Shown: positions 37,342 through 51,618, numbered from the stretch's first letter. The stretch: 64,000 nucleotides of DNA from Methylobacterium sp. NMS14P (GCF_028583545.1 NZ_CP087106.1:3964501-4028500); one strand, 5' to 3'. Made by a program: numbers and translations. The notes: generated by a model from the letters alone, not told the origin.

Positions 37342-38028
37342 TCACATGGGCGGGGTCAGGCCGTCCTTGCCGACCGCCACGAGCTTGCCCTCGGCCTTGG
37401 CGCCGTCCTTGGCGACCACGGCGAAGACCTTGGAGCCGGGCGTCAGGATCGCCTTGTCGGCGGGCTCGAAGGCGACGATCGGCGCCGAGGACGGGACCAC
37501 GATCTCCTTGGATCCCTCCTTGCCGTAGCTCACCGTCAGGGTGCGCTCGCCGCCCGAGGCTGCCTTGTCGGCCTTGACGGTTCCGTTGGTCATGGCGCTC
37601 TTGACCTTCGGGGCGTTCGACGACTCGGCCTTCACGGTGCCGTTGGTCATCGCGCTCTTCACCTTGGCGCCGGCGCCCGCGGTGTGGTCGGTGATCGAGT
37701 CCCAGCCGTAATGGCCCTCGCCCGTGCCGCGCATCGACTCGGGGAAGAGCACGACCTCCAGGGCGGTCATCGGGTTCTCGCCCTTGGTGGCGGTGCCGAT
37801 GAAGACGCCGTCCTTGATCGCGTCGAGGCTGGACGGGACCACCCAGGCGAACTTGGCGCCGGCGACGTCGACCGTCTCGGTCTTGCCGTCGTCGGTCTTG
37901 ATCGTGAGCGTGCTGCCGTCGGCCTTGTCGACGGTCCCGCGGACGCGCTCGACCTGCGCGGCGAAGGCCGCGCTCGACAGCAGGGCTGTCAGGCCGGCGG
38001 CGACGAGGGTCTTGCTGAGGTGCTTCAT
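37342..38028 (-). CDS. Exported protein of unknown function with internal 13-residue duplication
   Basis: The 228-residue product has a signal peptide (LSKTLVAAGLTALLSSAAFA, cut before AQVERV). The mature part is rich in Lys, Val, Thr and Gly, with a DUF5666-like or OB-like beta opening (VRGTVDKADGSTLTIKTDDG) and a C-terminal beta region. Between them the unit KVKSAMTNGTVKA occurs twice, separated by seven residues. No catalytic motif is visible. It is probably periplasmic. The strong ribosome-binding region upstream and lone position suggest its own transcript. Confidence 0.7.
   Translation of the reverse strand: MKHLSKTLVAAGLTALLSSAAFAAQVERVRGTVDKADGSTLTIKTDDGKTETVDVAGAKFAWVVPSSLDAIKDGVFIGTATKGENPMTALEVVLFPESMRGTGEGHYGWDSITDHTAGAGAKVKSAMTNGTVKAESSNAPKVKSAMTNGTVKADKAASGGERTLTVSYGKEGSKEIVVPSSAPIVAFEPADKAILTPGSKVFAVVAKDGAKAEGKLVAVGKDGLTPPM
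37571..37666 (-). repeat. Tandem coding duplication in the periplasmic protein
   Basis: Two copies of about 38 bases (37571-37608 and 37628-37665) encode KVKSAMTNGTVKA twice. They differ at only a few, mostly silent, positions, so the duplication is recent or kept by selection. Confidence 0.75.
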
Positions 38029-38139
38029 CGGGGTCCCATCCTGGCTTCAGGAGCCGGGTTATGGGGCGGCCCGCGCGCGAAACAAGGTTGCGCGCAAGCG
38101 AAATGACCTGCTCGGCGACAGAAGCGAGGTTGTCAGACA

Positions 38140-38236
38140 CCACCGTCTTTGCGAGCGGAGCGAAGCAATCCAGCCGGCGCAAGGACTTCCTCTGTCGCGC
38201 CGCCCTGGATCACTTCGCTGCGCTCGCGATGACAGG
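38140..38236. repeat. Inverted-repeat intergenic element, family B copy 1
   Basis: The left arm GCGAGCGGAGCGAAGCAATC (38151-38170) is the near-inverse of the right arm ending ACTTCGCTGCGCTCGCGATG (38212-38231). This AGCGAAGC...GCTTCGCT class is widespread in alphaproteobacterial genomes. A related copy lies at 43950-44044. The rest of the 38029-38339 gap shows nothing else recognisable. Confidence 0.65.
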
Positions 38237-38339
38237 GTGGCGCGTCGGACGACGGCACCGACCGAAAACGAGTCAGGCGGCACCCGGTGGGCGCCGCCTG
38301 AATTCCGCACGGGCAGCGGGGACGCTGCCCTCCGGAGTC

Positions 38340-41039
<2,700 letters not shown>

Positions 41040-41598
41040 GGCTGGTTCTATCCTCGCTGCGGGTTGTCGAACACGCGCAGGCAAGACCTGCGCTACGAAG
41101 TCTGTGTTCGGCCTGTGTAGCGCCCGACGGGCGCGCGCCGCCCCGGGAGTGCCCGGGCAGGACGATGCGCGGGGGCGATTTGGACGCCCGTGATGCCGCG
41201 CGGCGCAGCCGCGGAGGGATATAGAACTTTTCGAATCTGGCCGCTACCGGGTCGTCATGACAGGTGCGTTTTCCTGTCGGGGACCGTGGCGGCGAATGGG
41301 CGCGCGCTGCAGAGGCCTGTGAGACTCTCGCATCTCCAGCGGACATCGACGCTGGCGGCAGAGCGCGACAGGCCCCCTCTCTCGAGCGCGAGCGGGTTGG
41401 GGCGAGAAGCGAGCGATCAGTATCGAGCGCGCCATCGACGCGCGCACGGGTCGCGTCTCGGTCGGACAGACCTGATGCCTCACCGTGTCCCTCTCCCGCT
41501 CGGGAGAGGGGTCCCGCGCTCCACCCTGCACTGGTGTTGCCGGTCCCGCTGCGTGAATCCGCGAGCCCGCCGAGGGGGAGTCGCGCCGAGCAGGCGCC
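41040..41598. other. Long intergenic region upstream of acnA
   Basis: These 559 bases hold no supported gene on either strand. The left part (41040-41370) should contain the acnA promoter; an AT-richer patch (ATATAGAACTTTTCGAATC, 41219-41237) is the only promoter-like composition. The right part carries a family A repeat. I looked for a tRNA fold and found none. Confidence 0.5.
41371..41520. repeat. Palindromic intergenic repeat, family A copy 2 (partly degraded)
   Basis: The right palindrome CCCTCTCCCGCTCGGGAGAG (41489-41508) is intact, while the left one (41373-41400, CCCCCTCTCTCGAGCGCGAG) is degraded. The spacer (ATCGAGCGCGCCATCGACGC, then ACGGGTCGCGTCTCGGTC) is related to the spacer of the copy at 55648-55795. 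Confidence 0.65.
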
Positions 41599-42417
41599 CT
41601 ACCCTTCCCCGGGCACACCGGCCCTCGACAGCGCCTTCGACCGATTCGGCTGAGCCGCGAGCTTGCGCAGGGACGCGACGTTCGTGGCCGCCTCCTCGGC
41701 GCTCATGTCGCGGCGCAGAACGGCCTCGGCGTCGGCGAAGCGGCCCTTGAGGCCCAGGACCATGGCGAGGTTCGCCCGCACCCGCGCGTCGGCGCCGGGT
41801 TGGTCGGCGGCGAGCCGCAGGGTCTGCTCGGCCTGATCGAGGTTGCGCGACAGCGCGTAGGACAGGCCGAGATTGGACAGGAGCGAGGGCTCGTTCGGCC
41901 GGATCTTGAGTGCGGCCTCGTAGAAGCCCTGCGCGCGCGCCTGCTCGCCGAGCTGGGCGGAGGCCGAGCCCTGCGCCGACAGGATGCGCCAGTCGGGATT
42001 GGCCGGGGTGTGCGCGTTGGACAGCACGTCGATCGCCTCGCGGAAGCGGCCCGCCTCGACCAGCGACTTGCCGTAGGCGCCGAGAAGGGCCCGGTCGCGC
42101 GGGTTGCGCAGGGCGGCCTGCTGCAGCACCGCCGAGGCCTGGCTGATCTGATCGGTGGCCCGCAGGGCGCGCGCGTAGGCCATCGCGGTGCGCCCGTCGG
42201 TGGGGTCGGCGTTGAAGCGCTCGGCCAGCCGGTCGACGTCCTGCCGGGAGGGCGCCGCGGCGGCCGCCGACGGGCCGCCGAGGGGGCCGATCGACCCGGT
42301 CGTCTCGGGAGAGCCGGTGTTGCAGCCGGCGAGGCCGAGCGCGACGGCGGCCGCGAGGGCGGCGCGGCGTCCGGCGCGGGCCTGGGACTGGGTGACCCGG
42401 AACAGGGCCGTCATCAT
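41599..42417 (-). CDS. TPR-repeat lipoprotein, TadD-like
   Basis: The roughly 272-residue product has a lipoprotein signal with lipobox LAGC (AAVALGLAGCNTGSPETTGS), a disordered Ala/Ser/Pro stretch, then about four to five tetratricopeptide repeats (for example ALKIRPNEPSLLSNLGLSYA). It should sit on the periplasmic side of a membrane and act as a scaffold. Relatives called TadD serve Flp/Tad pilus assembly, but no other tad gene is here. The ATG at 42417 has GGAG six bases upstream. It is divergent from the M17 peptidase gene. Confidence 0.82.
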   Translation of the reverse strand: MMTALFRVTQSQARAGRRAALAAAVALGLAGCNTGSPETTGSIGPLGGPSAAAAAPSRQDVDRLAERFNADPTDGRTAMAYARALRATDQISQASAVLQQAALRNPRDRALLGAYGKSLVEAGRFREAIDVLSNAHTPANPDWRILSAQGSASAQLGEQARAQGFYEAALKIRPNEPSLLSNLGLSYALSRNLDQAEQTLRLAADQPGADARVRANLAMVLGLKGRFADAEAVLRRDMSAEEAATNVASLRKLAAQPNRSKALSRAGVPGEG

Positions 42418-42543
42418 GGTGCGCTCCGCCGGCATCTGGACCGGACGCGATGGCACGCGCTTCACGCTCCCGGCCGGCCGGTGATAGAGCGTTAACCCTA
42501 ATCACCCGTTAAGCCGCCGGTCCGGGCGGCACGCGAGAGGCAC

Positions 42544-43944
42544 ATGACCCAGGCCGAGAATCCGGCGACGACCCGCGGCCTCCTGCCCGGCGACACGCAG
42601 GCCGTACCGGTGACGCTGGTCACGACCGGGGGCTGGGCGGCGGTCGAGTCCGGCCTGGAGCCGGCCCAGAGGAGCTTCGCCCAGGCCATCGGCTTCAAGC
42701 CGAAGGCGGGCAGCCTCGCGCTCCTGCCCGGCCCGGACGGCAGCCTCGCGCGGGTCCTGTTCGGCCTCGGAGATCCGGAGGCCGCGGCCTACGACCGCCT
42801 CCTCGTCGGCAAGCTGCCGGGCCTGCTGCCGGAGGGGACCTTCCGCCTCGACAACGCCCCCGAGCCGGCCGAGGCCGCCCTCGCCTGGCTGATGGGCAGC
42901 TACCGCTTCGGCCGATACCGGTCCGGCGGCGGGGCCAAGGCCCGGCTCGCGGCGCCGGCCGGCATCGACGCGGCCGAGGTGGAGCGGATCGCCGCCGCGG
43001 TGGCGCTGGGCCGGGACCTCGTCAACACGCCGGCCAACGATCTCGGACCCGCCGAGATCGAGGCGGCCGCCCGGGCGCTCGGCGACCGCCACGGCGCCAC
43101 CGTCACCGTCACGCAGGGCGAGGCGCTCGCCAGGGACTACCCGCTGATCCACGCGGTCGGCGCCGCCTCGCCCCGGGCGCCGCGGCTGATCGACCTGACC
43201 TGGGGGCCGGCGGACGCGCCGCGCGTGACCCTGGTCGGCAAGGGCGTCGCCTTCGACACCGGCGGCCTCGACCTCAAGCCATCGGCCGCGATGCTGCTGA
43301 TGAAGAAGGACATGGGCGGCGCCGCCGCGGCGCTGGCCGCCGCCGACATGGTCATGGGCGCCGGGCTGCGCCTGCGCCTGCGCCTGCTGATCCCCGCGGT
43401 GGAGAACGCGGTCTCCGGCAACGCCTTCCGACCCGGCGACGTGCTGCCGAGCCGGGCCGGGCTCAGCGTCGAGATCGGCAACACCGACGCGGAGGGCCGA
43501 CTGATCCTCGCCGACGCGCTCGCCCTCGCGGACGCGGACTCGCCCGAGCTGATCCTCGACTTCTCGACCCTGACCGGCGCGGCCCGGGTGGCCCTCGGGC
43601 CGGACCTGCCGGCCTTCTTCACGGAGGACGACGCGCTGGCGGAGGCGGTGGCGCGGGCCGGGCGGACGGCGATCGATCCGGTCTGGCGCATGCCGCTGCA
43701 CGCGCCCTACGCGAGCCTGCTCGACTCCAAGGTGGCCGACCTCAACAACGTCTCCAGCGGGCCGTTCGCGGGGGCGATCACCGCGGCCCTGTTCCTGCGC
43801 CGCTTCGCGCCGAACACGAAGGCGCACGGCCATTTCGACCTCTACGGCTGGAACCCCTCGACCAAGCCCGGCCGGCCGGAGGGCGGCGAGGTCCAGACCG
43901 CGCGGCTGACCTACGCGCTGCTCAAGGCCCGCTACGGCCGCTGA
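42544..43944 (+). CDS. M17 leucyl aminopeptidase family protein
   Basis: The 466-residue product belongs to the M17 metallo-aminopeptidases, which remove N-terminal residues from peptides with two metal ions. The catalytic segment is clear: VGKGVAFDTGGLDLKP, the Lys-rich MLLMKKDMGGAAAAL, and NTDAEGRLILADALALAD with metal-binding Asp and Glu. The N-terminal domain is shorter and less conserved than in PepA, as in the so-called leucyl aminopeptidase family proteins of alphaproteobacteria. The stop is followed by an inverted-repeat element. Confidence 0.9.
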   Translation: MTQAENPATTRGLLPGDTQAVPVTLVTTGGWAAVESGLEPAQRSFAQAIGFKPKAGSLALLPGPDGSLARVLFGLGDPEAAAYDRLLVGKLPGLLPEGTFRLDNAPEPAEAALAWLMGSYRFGRYRSGGGAKARLAAPAGIDAAEVERIAAAVALGRDLVNTPANDLGPAEIEAAARALGDRHGATVTVTQGEALARDYPLIHAVGAASPRAPRLIDLTWGPADAPRVTLVGKGVAFDTGGLDLKPSAAMLLMKKDMGGAAAALAAADMVMGAGLRLRLRLLIPAVENAVSGNAFRPGDVLPSRAGLSVEIGNTDAEGRLILADALALADADSPELILDFSTLTGAARVALGPDLPAFFTEDDALAEAVARAGRTAIDPVWRMPLHAPYASLLDSKVADLNNVSSGPFAGAITAALFLRRFAPNTKAHGHFDLYGWNPSTKPGRPEGGEVQTARLTYALLKARYGR

Positions 43945-43949
43945 TCGCC

Positions 43950-44044
43950 GCTCGTCCGCGCCAGCGCAGCGAAGCCATCGAGTCAGCCCTGCGCTGATCG
44001 AGGGTGCGCAGCCCTGGGACGCTTCGCTGCGCGCGCGATGACGG
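43950..44044. repeat. Inverted-repeat intergenic element, family B copy 2
   Basis: The left arm GCGCAGCGAAGCCATCGAG (43963-43981) mirrors the right arm CGCTTCGCTGCGCGCGCGAT (44020-44039). It fills almost the whole gap between two convergent genes and may also act as a bidirectional terminator. Confidence 0.6.
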
Positions 44045-44050
44045 TGCGGC

Positions 44051-45433
44051 TCAAGCGAGCCCCGCCTGCCGCAGCAGGATCCCGGCCCCGGCGCAGAGCG
44101 CCAGGGTCTGGAGCGTCCCGAGCCCGAACCGGAACACCGCGAGGATCGCCGCCAGGGTCAGCAGCAGGGCGGCCGGATCGAGGCTGCCCGGCACCGGCAG
44201 GTCGAGCCTGAGTGGCCCGAGCGGCACGGTCTCGACCTGGGCGAACAGCGTCCGCAGCCCGAACCAGACCGCGAGGTTGAGGATCACCCCCGCCACCGCG
44301 GCGGTGATCGCCGAGAGCGCCCCCGCGAGCCGGCGGCTGCCGCGCAGGCGCCCGATCAGCGGCGCGCCGGCGAAGATCCACAGGAAACACGGCACGAAGG
44401 TGACCCAGGTCGTCATTAGCCCTGCGAGCGTCCCGGCGAGCAGCGGCGGCAGGGCGCCGGGCGCCCGGAACCCCGCCAGGAAGCCCACGAACTGGAGCAC
44501 CATGATCAGCGGGCCTGGCGTGGTCTCGGCGAGGCCGAGCCCGTCGAGCATCTCGCCGGGCTTCAGCCAGCCGAAATGCTCCACCGCCTGCTGCGCCACG
44601 TAGGCGAGCGCCGCGTAGGCGCCCCCGAAGGTCACGAGGGCCATCTTGGAGAAGAACAGCGCCACCTGCCCGAAGACCGGCGGCACGCCGGGCAGGACCA
44701 GCAGCGCCGCCACCGGCAGGAGCCAGAAAGCGAGCCAGAGCGCGGCCGTCCGCAGGGAGGACGCGGCGCCGACGCGCTCCCGCGGCAGCGCCGCCTCGCC
44801 GATCAGGACGTCCGCCTCCTCCGCCGGATCCGCCGCGCCCTCGGCGGCCGGGCGCTGGCCGCGGGCGAGGCCGAGCAGGCCGGCGGCGACCACGACGAGC
44901 GGGAACGGCACCGCGAGGGCGAAGATCGCCACGAAGGCGGCGAGCGCCACGAGCCGGTCCGTACGGTCGCGCAGGGCGCGACCGCCCAGCCGCCAGAGGG
45001 CGTGCAGTACGATGGCGAGCACGGCCGCCTTGAGCCCGAAGAACAGCCCGGCGACCGCGTCGACGTGGCCGTAGAGCACGTAGAGCCAGCTCAAGGCCAT
45101 CAGGGCGAGGAGCCCCGGCAGCACGAACAGCCCCCCGGCAACGAGCCCGCCCGCCGGCCCGTGCATCAGCCAGCCGATATAGGTGGCGAGTTGCTGCGCC
45201 TCCGGACCCGGCAGCAGGGTGCAGAAGCCGAGCCCGTGCAGGAAGCGCCGCTCCGAGATCCAGCGCCGCTCCTCCACCAGGATGCGGTGCATCACGGCGA
45301 TCTGCCCGGCCGGTCCGCCGAAGGAGAGGGCCGCCACCCGCAGCCAGACCGGGACGGCCTCGGCGAGCGACGGGAGAGCGGGCGGCGCGCTCAGGCGGTG
45401 CGCGGCAGCCCGGTCTCGATCAGGCGCGCCCAC
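44051..45433 (-). CDS. chrA: Chromate efflux transporter ChrA, long type
   Basis: The 460-residue product has two homologous CHR halves, each opening with a conserved Gly-rich motif: SFGGPAGQIAVMHR in the first and TFGGAYAALAYVAQQAVE in the second, plus LPGPEAQQLATYIGW. About ten to twelve transmembrane helices are predicted. ChrA exports chromate across the inner membrane, driven by the membrane potential. The GTG at 45433 starts 43 bases inside the end of the amidohydrolase gene; no better start lies downstream. No chrB regulator is adjacent. Confidence 0.88.
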   Translation of the reverse strand: MGAPDRDRAAAHRLSAPPALPSLAEAVPVWLRVAALSFGGPAGQIAVMHRILVEERRWISERRFLHGLGFCTLLPGPEAQQLATYIGWLMHGPAGGLVAGGLFVLPGLLALMALSWLYVLYGHVDAVAGLFFGLKAAVLAIVLHALWRLGGRALRDRTDRLVALAAFVAIFALAVPFPLVVVAAGLLGLARGQRPAAEGAADPAEEADVLIGEAALPRERVGAASSLRTAALWLAFWLLPVAALLVLPGVPPVFGQVALFFSKMALVTFGGAYAALAYVAQQAVEHFGWLKPGEMLDGLGLAETTPGPLIMVLQFVGFLAGFRAPGALPPLLAGTLAGLMTTWVTFVPCFLWIFAGAPLIGRLRGSRRLAGALSAITAAVAGVILNLAVWFGLRTLFAQVETVPLGPLRLDLPVPGSLDPAALLLTLAAILAVFRFGLGTLQTLALCAGAGILLRQAGLA

Positions 45434-46563
45434 AGGGAGGCCCCGTACGGCGCGGCCGCGTCGTTGAAGTCGTAGTGCGGGTGGTGGAGCGAGGCACTGT
45501 CGCCGTTGCCGATGAACATGTAGGCGCCGGGGCGGCGGCCGAGCATGTAGGAGAAGTCCTCGGCGGTCATCATCGGTGCCACCGCCCGGTCGACGTTCTC
45601 CCCACCCACCAGCGCCGCGGCGACGCCGGCCATGAAGTCGGTCTCGGCGGGATGGTTCTCGGTCACCGGGTAGCTCGCCCCGTACTCGACCCGGCCCTGC
45701 GCGCCGAAGCCGCCGGCGATCTCGGCCACCAGGGTCTCGATCCGCGCCTTGATCTGGCTGCGCACGGCCTGGGACAGGGTGCGCATCGTGCCCCGCATGG
45801 TGACGGTCTGCGGCAGGACGTTGAAGGCCTCGCCGGCCTCCAGCGCGCAGACCGAGACCACGGCCGACTGCACCGGGTCGAGGTTGCGCGACACGATGCT
45901 CTGCAGGGCGATGATGACGTGGCTCGCCACGAGCACGCTGTCGACGGCGTTCTGCGGCAGGGCCGCGTGCCCGCCCCGCCCCTCGATGGTGACGGTGAAG
46001 CGGTCGGTCGAGGCCATGATCGGCCCGGGCCGGATCGCGAAGGTGCCGACCGCCATGCCGGGGATGTTGTGCATCCCGTAGACCGCCTCGACCCCGAACC
46101 GCTCCATCAGGCCGTCGTCGACCATGGCCTCACCGCCGCCGCCGCCCTCCTCGGCCGGCTGGAAGATCAGCACGGCCGCGCCGTCGAAATCCCGGGTCTC
46201 GGCGAGGTACTTGGCGGCGCCGAGCAGCATGGCGGTGTGCCCGTCGTGGCCGCAGGCGTGCATCTTGCCCGGCACGGTGGAGCGGTAGGGCAGGTCGCGC
46301 ACCTCCTGGATCGGCAGGGCGTCCATGTCGGCGCGCAGGCCGATGGCGCGGTTGGAGGTGCGTCCCCGGCCGCGGATGACGCCGACCACCCCGGTGCGGC
46401 CGATGCCGGTGACGACCTCGTCGCAGCCGAAGGACCGCAGCGTCTCGGCGACGAGGCCGGCGGTGCGATCGACGTCGTAGAGCAGCTCGGGATGGGCGTG
46501 CAGGTCGTGCCGCCAGGCCGTCATCGTGTCGGCGAAGGCGTGGATCCGTTCGAGGACGGGCAT
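45391..46563 (-). CDS. M20-family amidohydrolase (hippurate hydrolase-like)
   Basis: The 390-residue product carries the M20D metal and catalytic motifs GLRADMDALPIQE, MHACGHDGHTAMLLGAAKYL and FQPAEEGGGGG, the central dimerisation domain (RGGHAALPQNAVDSVLVASH) and the C-terminal MMTAEDFSYML. These enzymes cleave N-acyl or N-carbamoyl amino acids, such as hippurate, N-acetyl amino acids or indole-3-acetyl amino acids. The precise substrate is unknown. The ATG at 46563 gives the normal N-terminus. It lies upstream of chrA with overlap. Confidence 0.9.
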   Translation of the reverse strand: MPVLERIHAFADTMTAWRHDLHAHPELLYDVDRTAGLVAETLRSFGCDEVVTGIGRTGVVGVIRGRGRTSNRAIGLRADMDALPIQEVRDLPYRSTVPGKMHACGHDGHTAMLLGAAKYLAETRDFDGAAVLIFQPAEEGGGGGEAMVDDGLMERFGVEAVYGMHNIPGMAVGTFAIRPGPIMASTDRFTVTIEGRGGHAALPQNAVDSVLVASHVIIALQSIVSRNLDPVQSAVVSVCALEAGEAFNVLPQTVTMRGTMRTLSQAVRSQIKARIETLVAEIAGGFGAQGRVEYGASYPVTENHPAETDFMAGVAAALVGGENVDRAVAPMMTAEDFSYMLGRRPGAYMFIGNGDSASLHHPHYDFNDAAAPYGASLWARLIETGLPRTA

Positions 46564-46628
46564 CGGGTCGGGGCTCTCGTGGCCTTGGCGGGTGGGCCGG
46601 ACCAGCAAAGCCGGGGCCAGAGCCGCCG

Positions 46629-47083
46629 TCAACGGCCACGCTCGGGGAGCGCGCGGATCGCGCGCCGCCGCGTCGGCCCGTGATCCCCCGCCGCGAGATC
46701 GTCGAGGATCGGGCATTCCGGGCGCGCGTCGCCGCAGCAGGCCTCCGCCAGATGCTCCAGCGTCCGGGCCATGCCCTCCATCTCGGCGATGCGGCGGCGC
46801 AGATCCGCGATCTGCGCCTGCGCGATCGCCTTCACCCCGGCGCTCGGCCGGGTCCGGTCGCGCCACAGCGCCAGGAGATCCGCGATCGCGTCCACGCTGA
46901 ACCCGAGGTCGCGGGCGCGGCGGATGAAGCGCAGCGTGTGCAGGTCCGCCTCGCCGTAGTGGCGGTAGCCGGCCTCGGACCGGGCGGCCGGCGGCAACAG
47001 GCCGGTCGCCTCGTACCAGCGGATCATCTTGGCCGAGACGCCGGTGCGGCGCGCCGCCTCGCCGATCGTCAGGGGCGGCGCGC

Positions 47084-47087
<4 letters not shown>
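46629..47087 (-). CDS. cueR: MerR-family copper regulator CueR
   Basis: The 152-residue protein has the MerR helix-turn-helix ([35 protein letters not shown]), a long dimerisation helix, Ser82 at the position that excludes divalent metals in CueR, and a metal loop with Cys117/Cys118 and Cys125 ([13 protein letters not shown], seven residues between ligands as in CueR). It should sense Cu(I) and activate copA. Its ATG overlaps the copA stop (ATGA at 47084-47087), an order (copA then cueR) common in alphaproteobacteria. A CueR-type operator lies before copA. Confidence 0.92.
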
Positions 47088-49558
<2,471 letters not shown>

Positions 49559-49592
49559 GGCGGTGATCCGGTTCGAAGCATCCATGCCCGGT

Positions 49593-49626
49593 CAGATGAG
49601 GCTTCCCATGATGGGAAGGTCAAGGG
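49593..49626 (-). promoter_or_regulatory. CueR-type promoter/operator of copA
   Basis: Read on the minus strand, TTGACC is followed by a 19-base spacer holding the dyad CTTCCC-ATCAT-GGGAAG, then CATCTG. The stretched spacer with a dyad between -35 and -10 is the MerR/CueR hallmark, and the start TTGACCTTCCC is the same as I recall for E. coli copA. The copA start codon lies about 35 bases downstream. Confidence 0.85.
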
Positions 49627-49734
49627 CATCGCGGGCGACGGTTCACGTCGGACCGGTCGATGCAGAGCCGCCGCCGTTGTCGAATCGCGCTTGGCCGGCC
49701 AAGGTCGCCGCCCACCGGAGCGACGGGGACACGG

Positions 49735-50346
49735 ATGAGCGAACCGCTGACGATCTACGGCGACCCGGGTTCCGGGAACTGCCTCAAGGTCAAGTGGGTC
49801 GCGGCCCGTCTCGGCATCCCGGCGGTCTGGCGCGACGTGGACGTCCCGGGCGGCGGGACGCGCGAACCCGAGTTCCTCGCCCTGAACCCGGCCGGCCGCG
49901 TGCCGTTCGTCGTCCTGCCCGACGGCACCGTGCTGTCGGAGTCGAACGCGATCATCGTCTATCTCGCGGAGGGCTCCGCGCTGGTGCCCGCGGAGCCCCT
50001 GCCCCGCGCCCGCATGCTGCAGTGGATGTTCTGGGAGCAGTACAGCCACGAGCCCTACATCGCGGTCCGCCGCTACCAGCTCCACTACCTCAAGCGGGCG
50101 CCCGAGGATCTCGACCCGAAGCTGGCCGAGCGCGGCGCCGACGCCCTGCGGCTGATGGAGGGCACCCTCGCGCGCTCGGTCTTCATGGCGGGCGAGACCC
50201 TGACCCTCGCCGACGTGGCGCTCGTCGCCTACACCCGCATGGCCCATGAGGGCGGCTTCGACCTCGCGGAATACCCGGCGATCCGCGCCTGGGTCGGGCG
50301 CGTCGAGGCCGGGCTCGGGATCGGCCCCTACGCCGGGCCGGCCTGA
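49735..50346 (+). CDS. Glutathione S-transferase family protein
   Basis: The 203-residue product has a GST N-terminal domain (LTIYGDPGSGNCLKVKWVAA) with a Ser/Asn-Cys stretch at the active-site helix, the glutathione-binding NPAGRVPFVV and SESNAIIVYLAE, and a helical C-terminal domain with LTLADVALVAYTRMA. It is a cytosolic detoxification-type enzyme of unknown substrate. The ATG at 49735 follows a GGGGAC stretch and gives the usual start. The 3' end overlaps the convergent phoR-like gene by 19 bases. Confidence 0.9.
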   Translation: MSEPLTIYGDPGSGNCLKVKWVAARLGIPAVWRDVDVPGGGTREPEFLALNPAGRVPFVVLPDGTVLSESNAIIVYLAEGSALVPAEPLPRARMLQWMFWEQYSHEPYIAVRRYQLHYLKRAPEDLDPKLAERGADALRLMEGTLARSVFMAGETLTLADVALVAYTRMAHEGGFDLAEYPAIRAWVGRVEAGLGIGPYAGPA

Positions 50347-51599
50347 TCGGCCGCGGGCTGCGGCGGCGCGGCGCCGTATTCCGGCAGGCTGACCCGCACG
50401 ATCGTCCCCTCCCCGGCCGCGCTCTCGATGGCGAGGCGACCGCGATGGCGGTTGAGGCTGTGCTTGACGATGGCGAGCCCCAGCCCCGTGCCGCCGCGGG
50501 CGCGGCTCGAGGCGACGTCGACCCGGTAGAACCGCTCCGTCAGCCGCGGGATGTGCTCGGGCGGGATGCCCGGCCCGTCATCGGCGACCGACAGGACGAC
50601 GCGGCGGCCGAGCCGCGGGTCGTCCTCGCGTATGAGCCCGACGCTGATCCGGCCGCCGCCGTACTTCACGGCGTTCTCGATCAGGTTCTCGATCACCCGG
50701 GCGAGCTCGTCGGCGTCGCCGGGGACCGCGTAGGGGCCGGCCCCCTCCTCCAGCCGGATCGCGGCGCCCCGCGCCTCGGCGGGCGGGCCCTGGGCGTCGA
50801 CCATCTGGCGGGCGAGCGCCCCGAGATCGACCACCGCGGTGGGGGCGACGTGCTCGCGCAGCTCGATCCGCGACAGCGACAGCAGGTCGTCGATCAGGCG
50901 CGTCATCCGCAGGGCCTGGACGCGCATGATCTCCAGGAAGCGCTCCCGCGCCTGCGCGTCGTCGCGGGCCGGCCCCTGCAGGGTCTCGATGAAGCCGATC
51001 AGGGTGGCGAGCGGCGTGCGCAGCTCGTGGCTCGCGTTGGCGACGAAATCGACCCGCATGGCCTCGAGGCGCCGGGCCGAGGTGAGGTCGCGCAGGAACA
51101 GGAGCGCGCTGACGCCGGACCCGTCGGGCATCGGCAGGGCGCCGATCTGGACCTCGAAGGTCCGCTCCAGCGGCACCCGGGTCGACAGGGCGACGCGGCG
51201 GGGGAGGCCCGAACTCAGCACGGCCTCGATGCCGTCGAGGACCTCCGGGTCGCGGAGCGCGAAGGACAGCGGCCGGGCCTGATGGAGGGCCGGCAAGAGT
51301 GCCCGGGCGGCGGGATTGGCCTCCAGCACCAGGGTGCGCCGGTCCACGAGGATGACCGGGTCCGGCACGTGGGCCAGCAGCGCCTCGGCGACGGCGTGGC
51401 GCGGCGTGGCGGCGGCCGGTCGCGCGACGGGGGCCTCGCGGCCGCGCCCCCCGAGCCAGCCGCCCAGGCAGACCGCCGCCAGCCCGATCAGGATCAGCGG
51501 GAGGTCCAGCCGCCCGGCCAGGGCGGTGGCGAGGCCGAGCAGGCCCGCGGCGATCGCGGCGCCGGTCCAGGCGGGAGAGCTGCGCAGGCGGCCGGACAT
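50328..51599 (-). CDS. phoR: PhoR-like sensor histidine kinase
   Basis: The 423-residue kinase has two short N-terminal membrane helices (residues about 10-50, no periplasmic sensor), a PAS domain (HVPDPVILVDRRTLVLEANP), HisKA with the phosphoacceptor His191 (ANASHELRTPLATLIGFIET) and HATPase_c with ENLIENAVKYGGG, ADDGPGIPPEHIPRLTERFY and GGTGLGLAIVKH. This is the layout of PhoR, which senses phosphate through PstSCAB/PhoU. phoB and pst genes are not in the window, so the name rests on architecture. It follows the flippase-like gene by 19 bases. Confidence 0.85.
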   Translation of the reverse strand: MSGRLRSSPAWTGAAIAAGLLGLATALAGRLDLPLILIGLAAVCLGGWLGGRGREAPVARPAAATPRHAVAEALLAHVPDPVILVDRRTLVLEANPAARALLPALHQARPLSFALRDPEVLDGIEAVLSSGLPRRVALSTRVPLERTFEVQIGALPMPDGSGVSALLFLRDLTSARRLEAMRVDFVANASHELRTPLATLIGFIETLQGPARDDAQARERFLEIMRVQALRMTRLIDDLLSLSRIELREHVAPTAVVDLGALARQMVDAQGPPAEARGAAIRLEEGAGPYAVPGDADELARVIENLIENAVKYGGGRISVGLIREDDPRLGRRVVLSVADDGPGIPPEHIPRLTERFYRVDVASSRARGGTGLGLAIVKHSLNRHRGRLAIESAAGEGTIVRVSLPEYGAAPPQPAADQAGPA

Positions 51600-51618
51600 G
51601 ACGGGCGCGGCCGGCCGG

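Noticed and set aside
41040..41370. Possible tRNA or small RNA upstream of acnA
   Set aside because: No cloverleaf, TTCGA-type T-loop in context, or convincing terminator hairpin with T-run was found.
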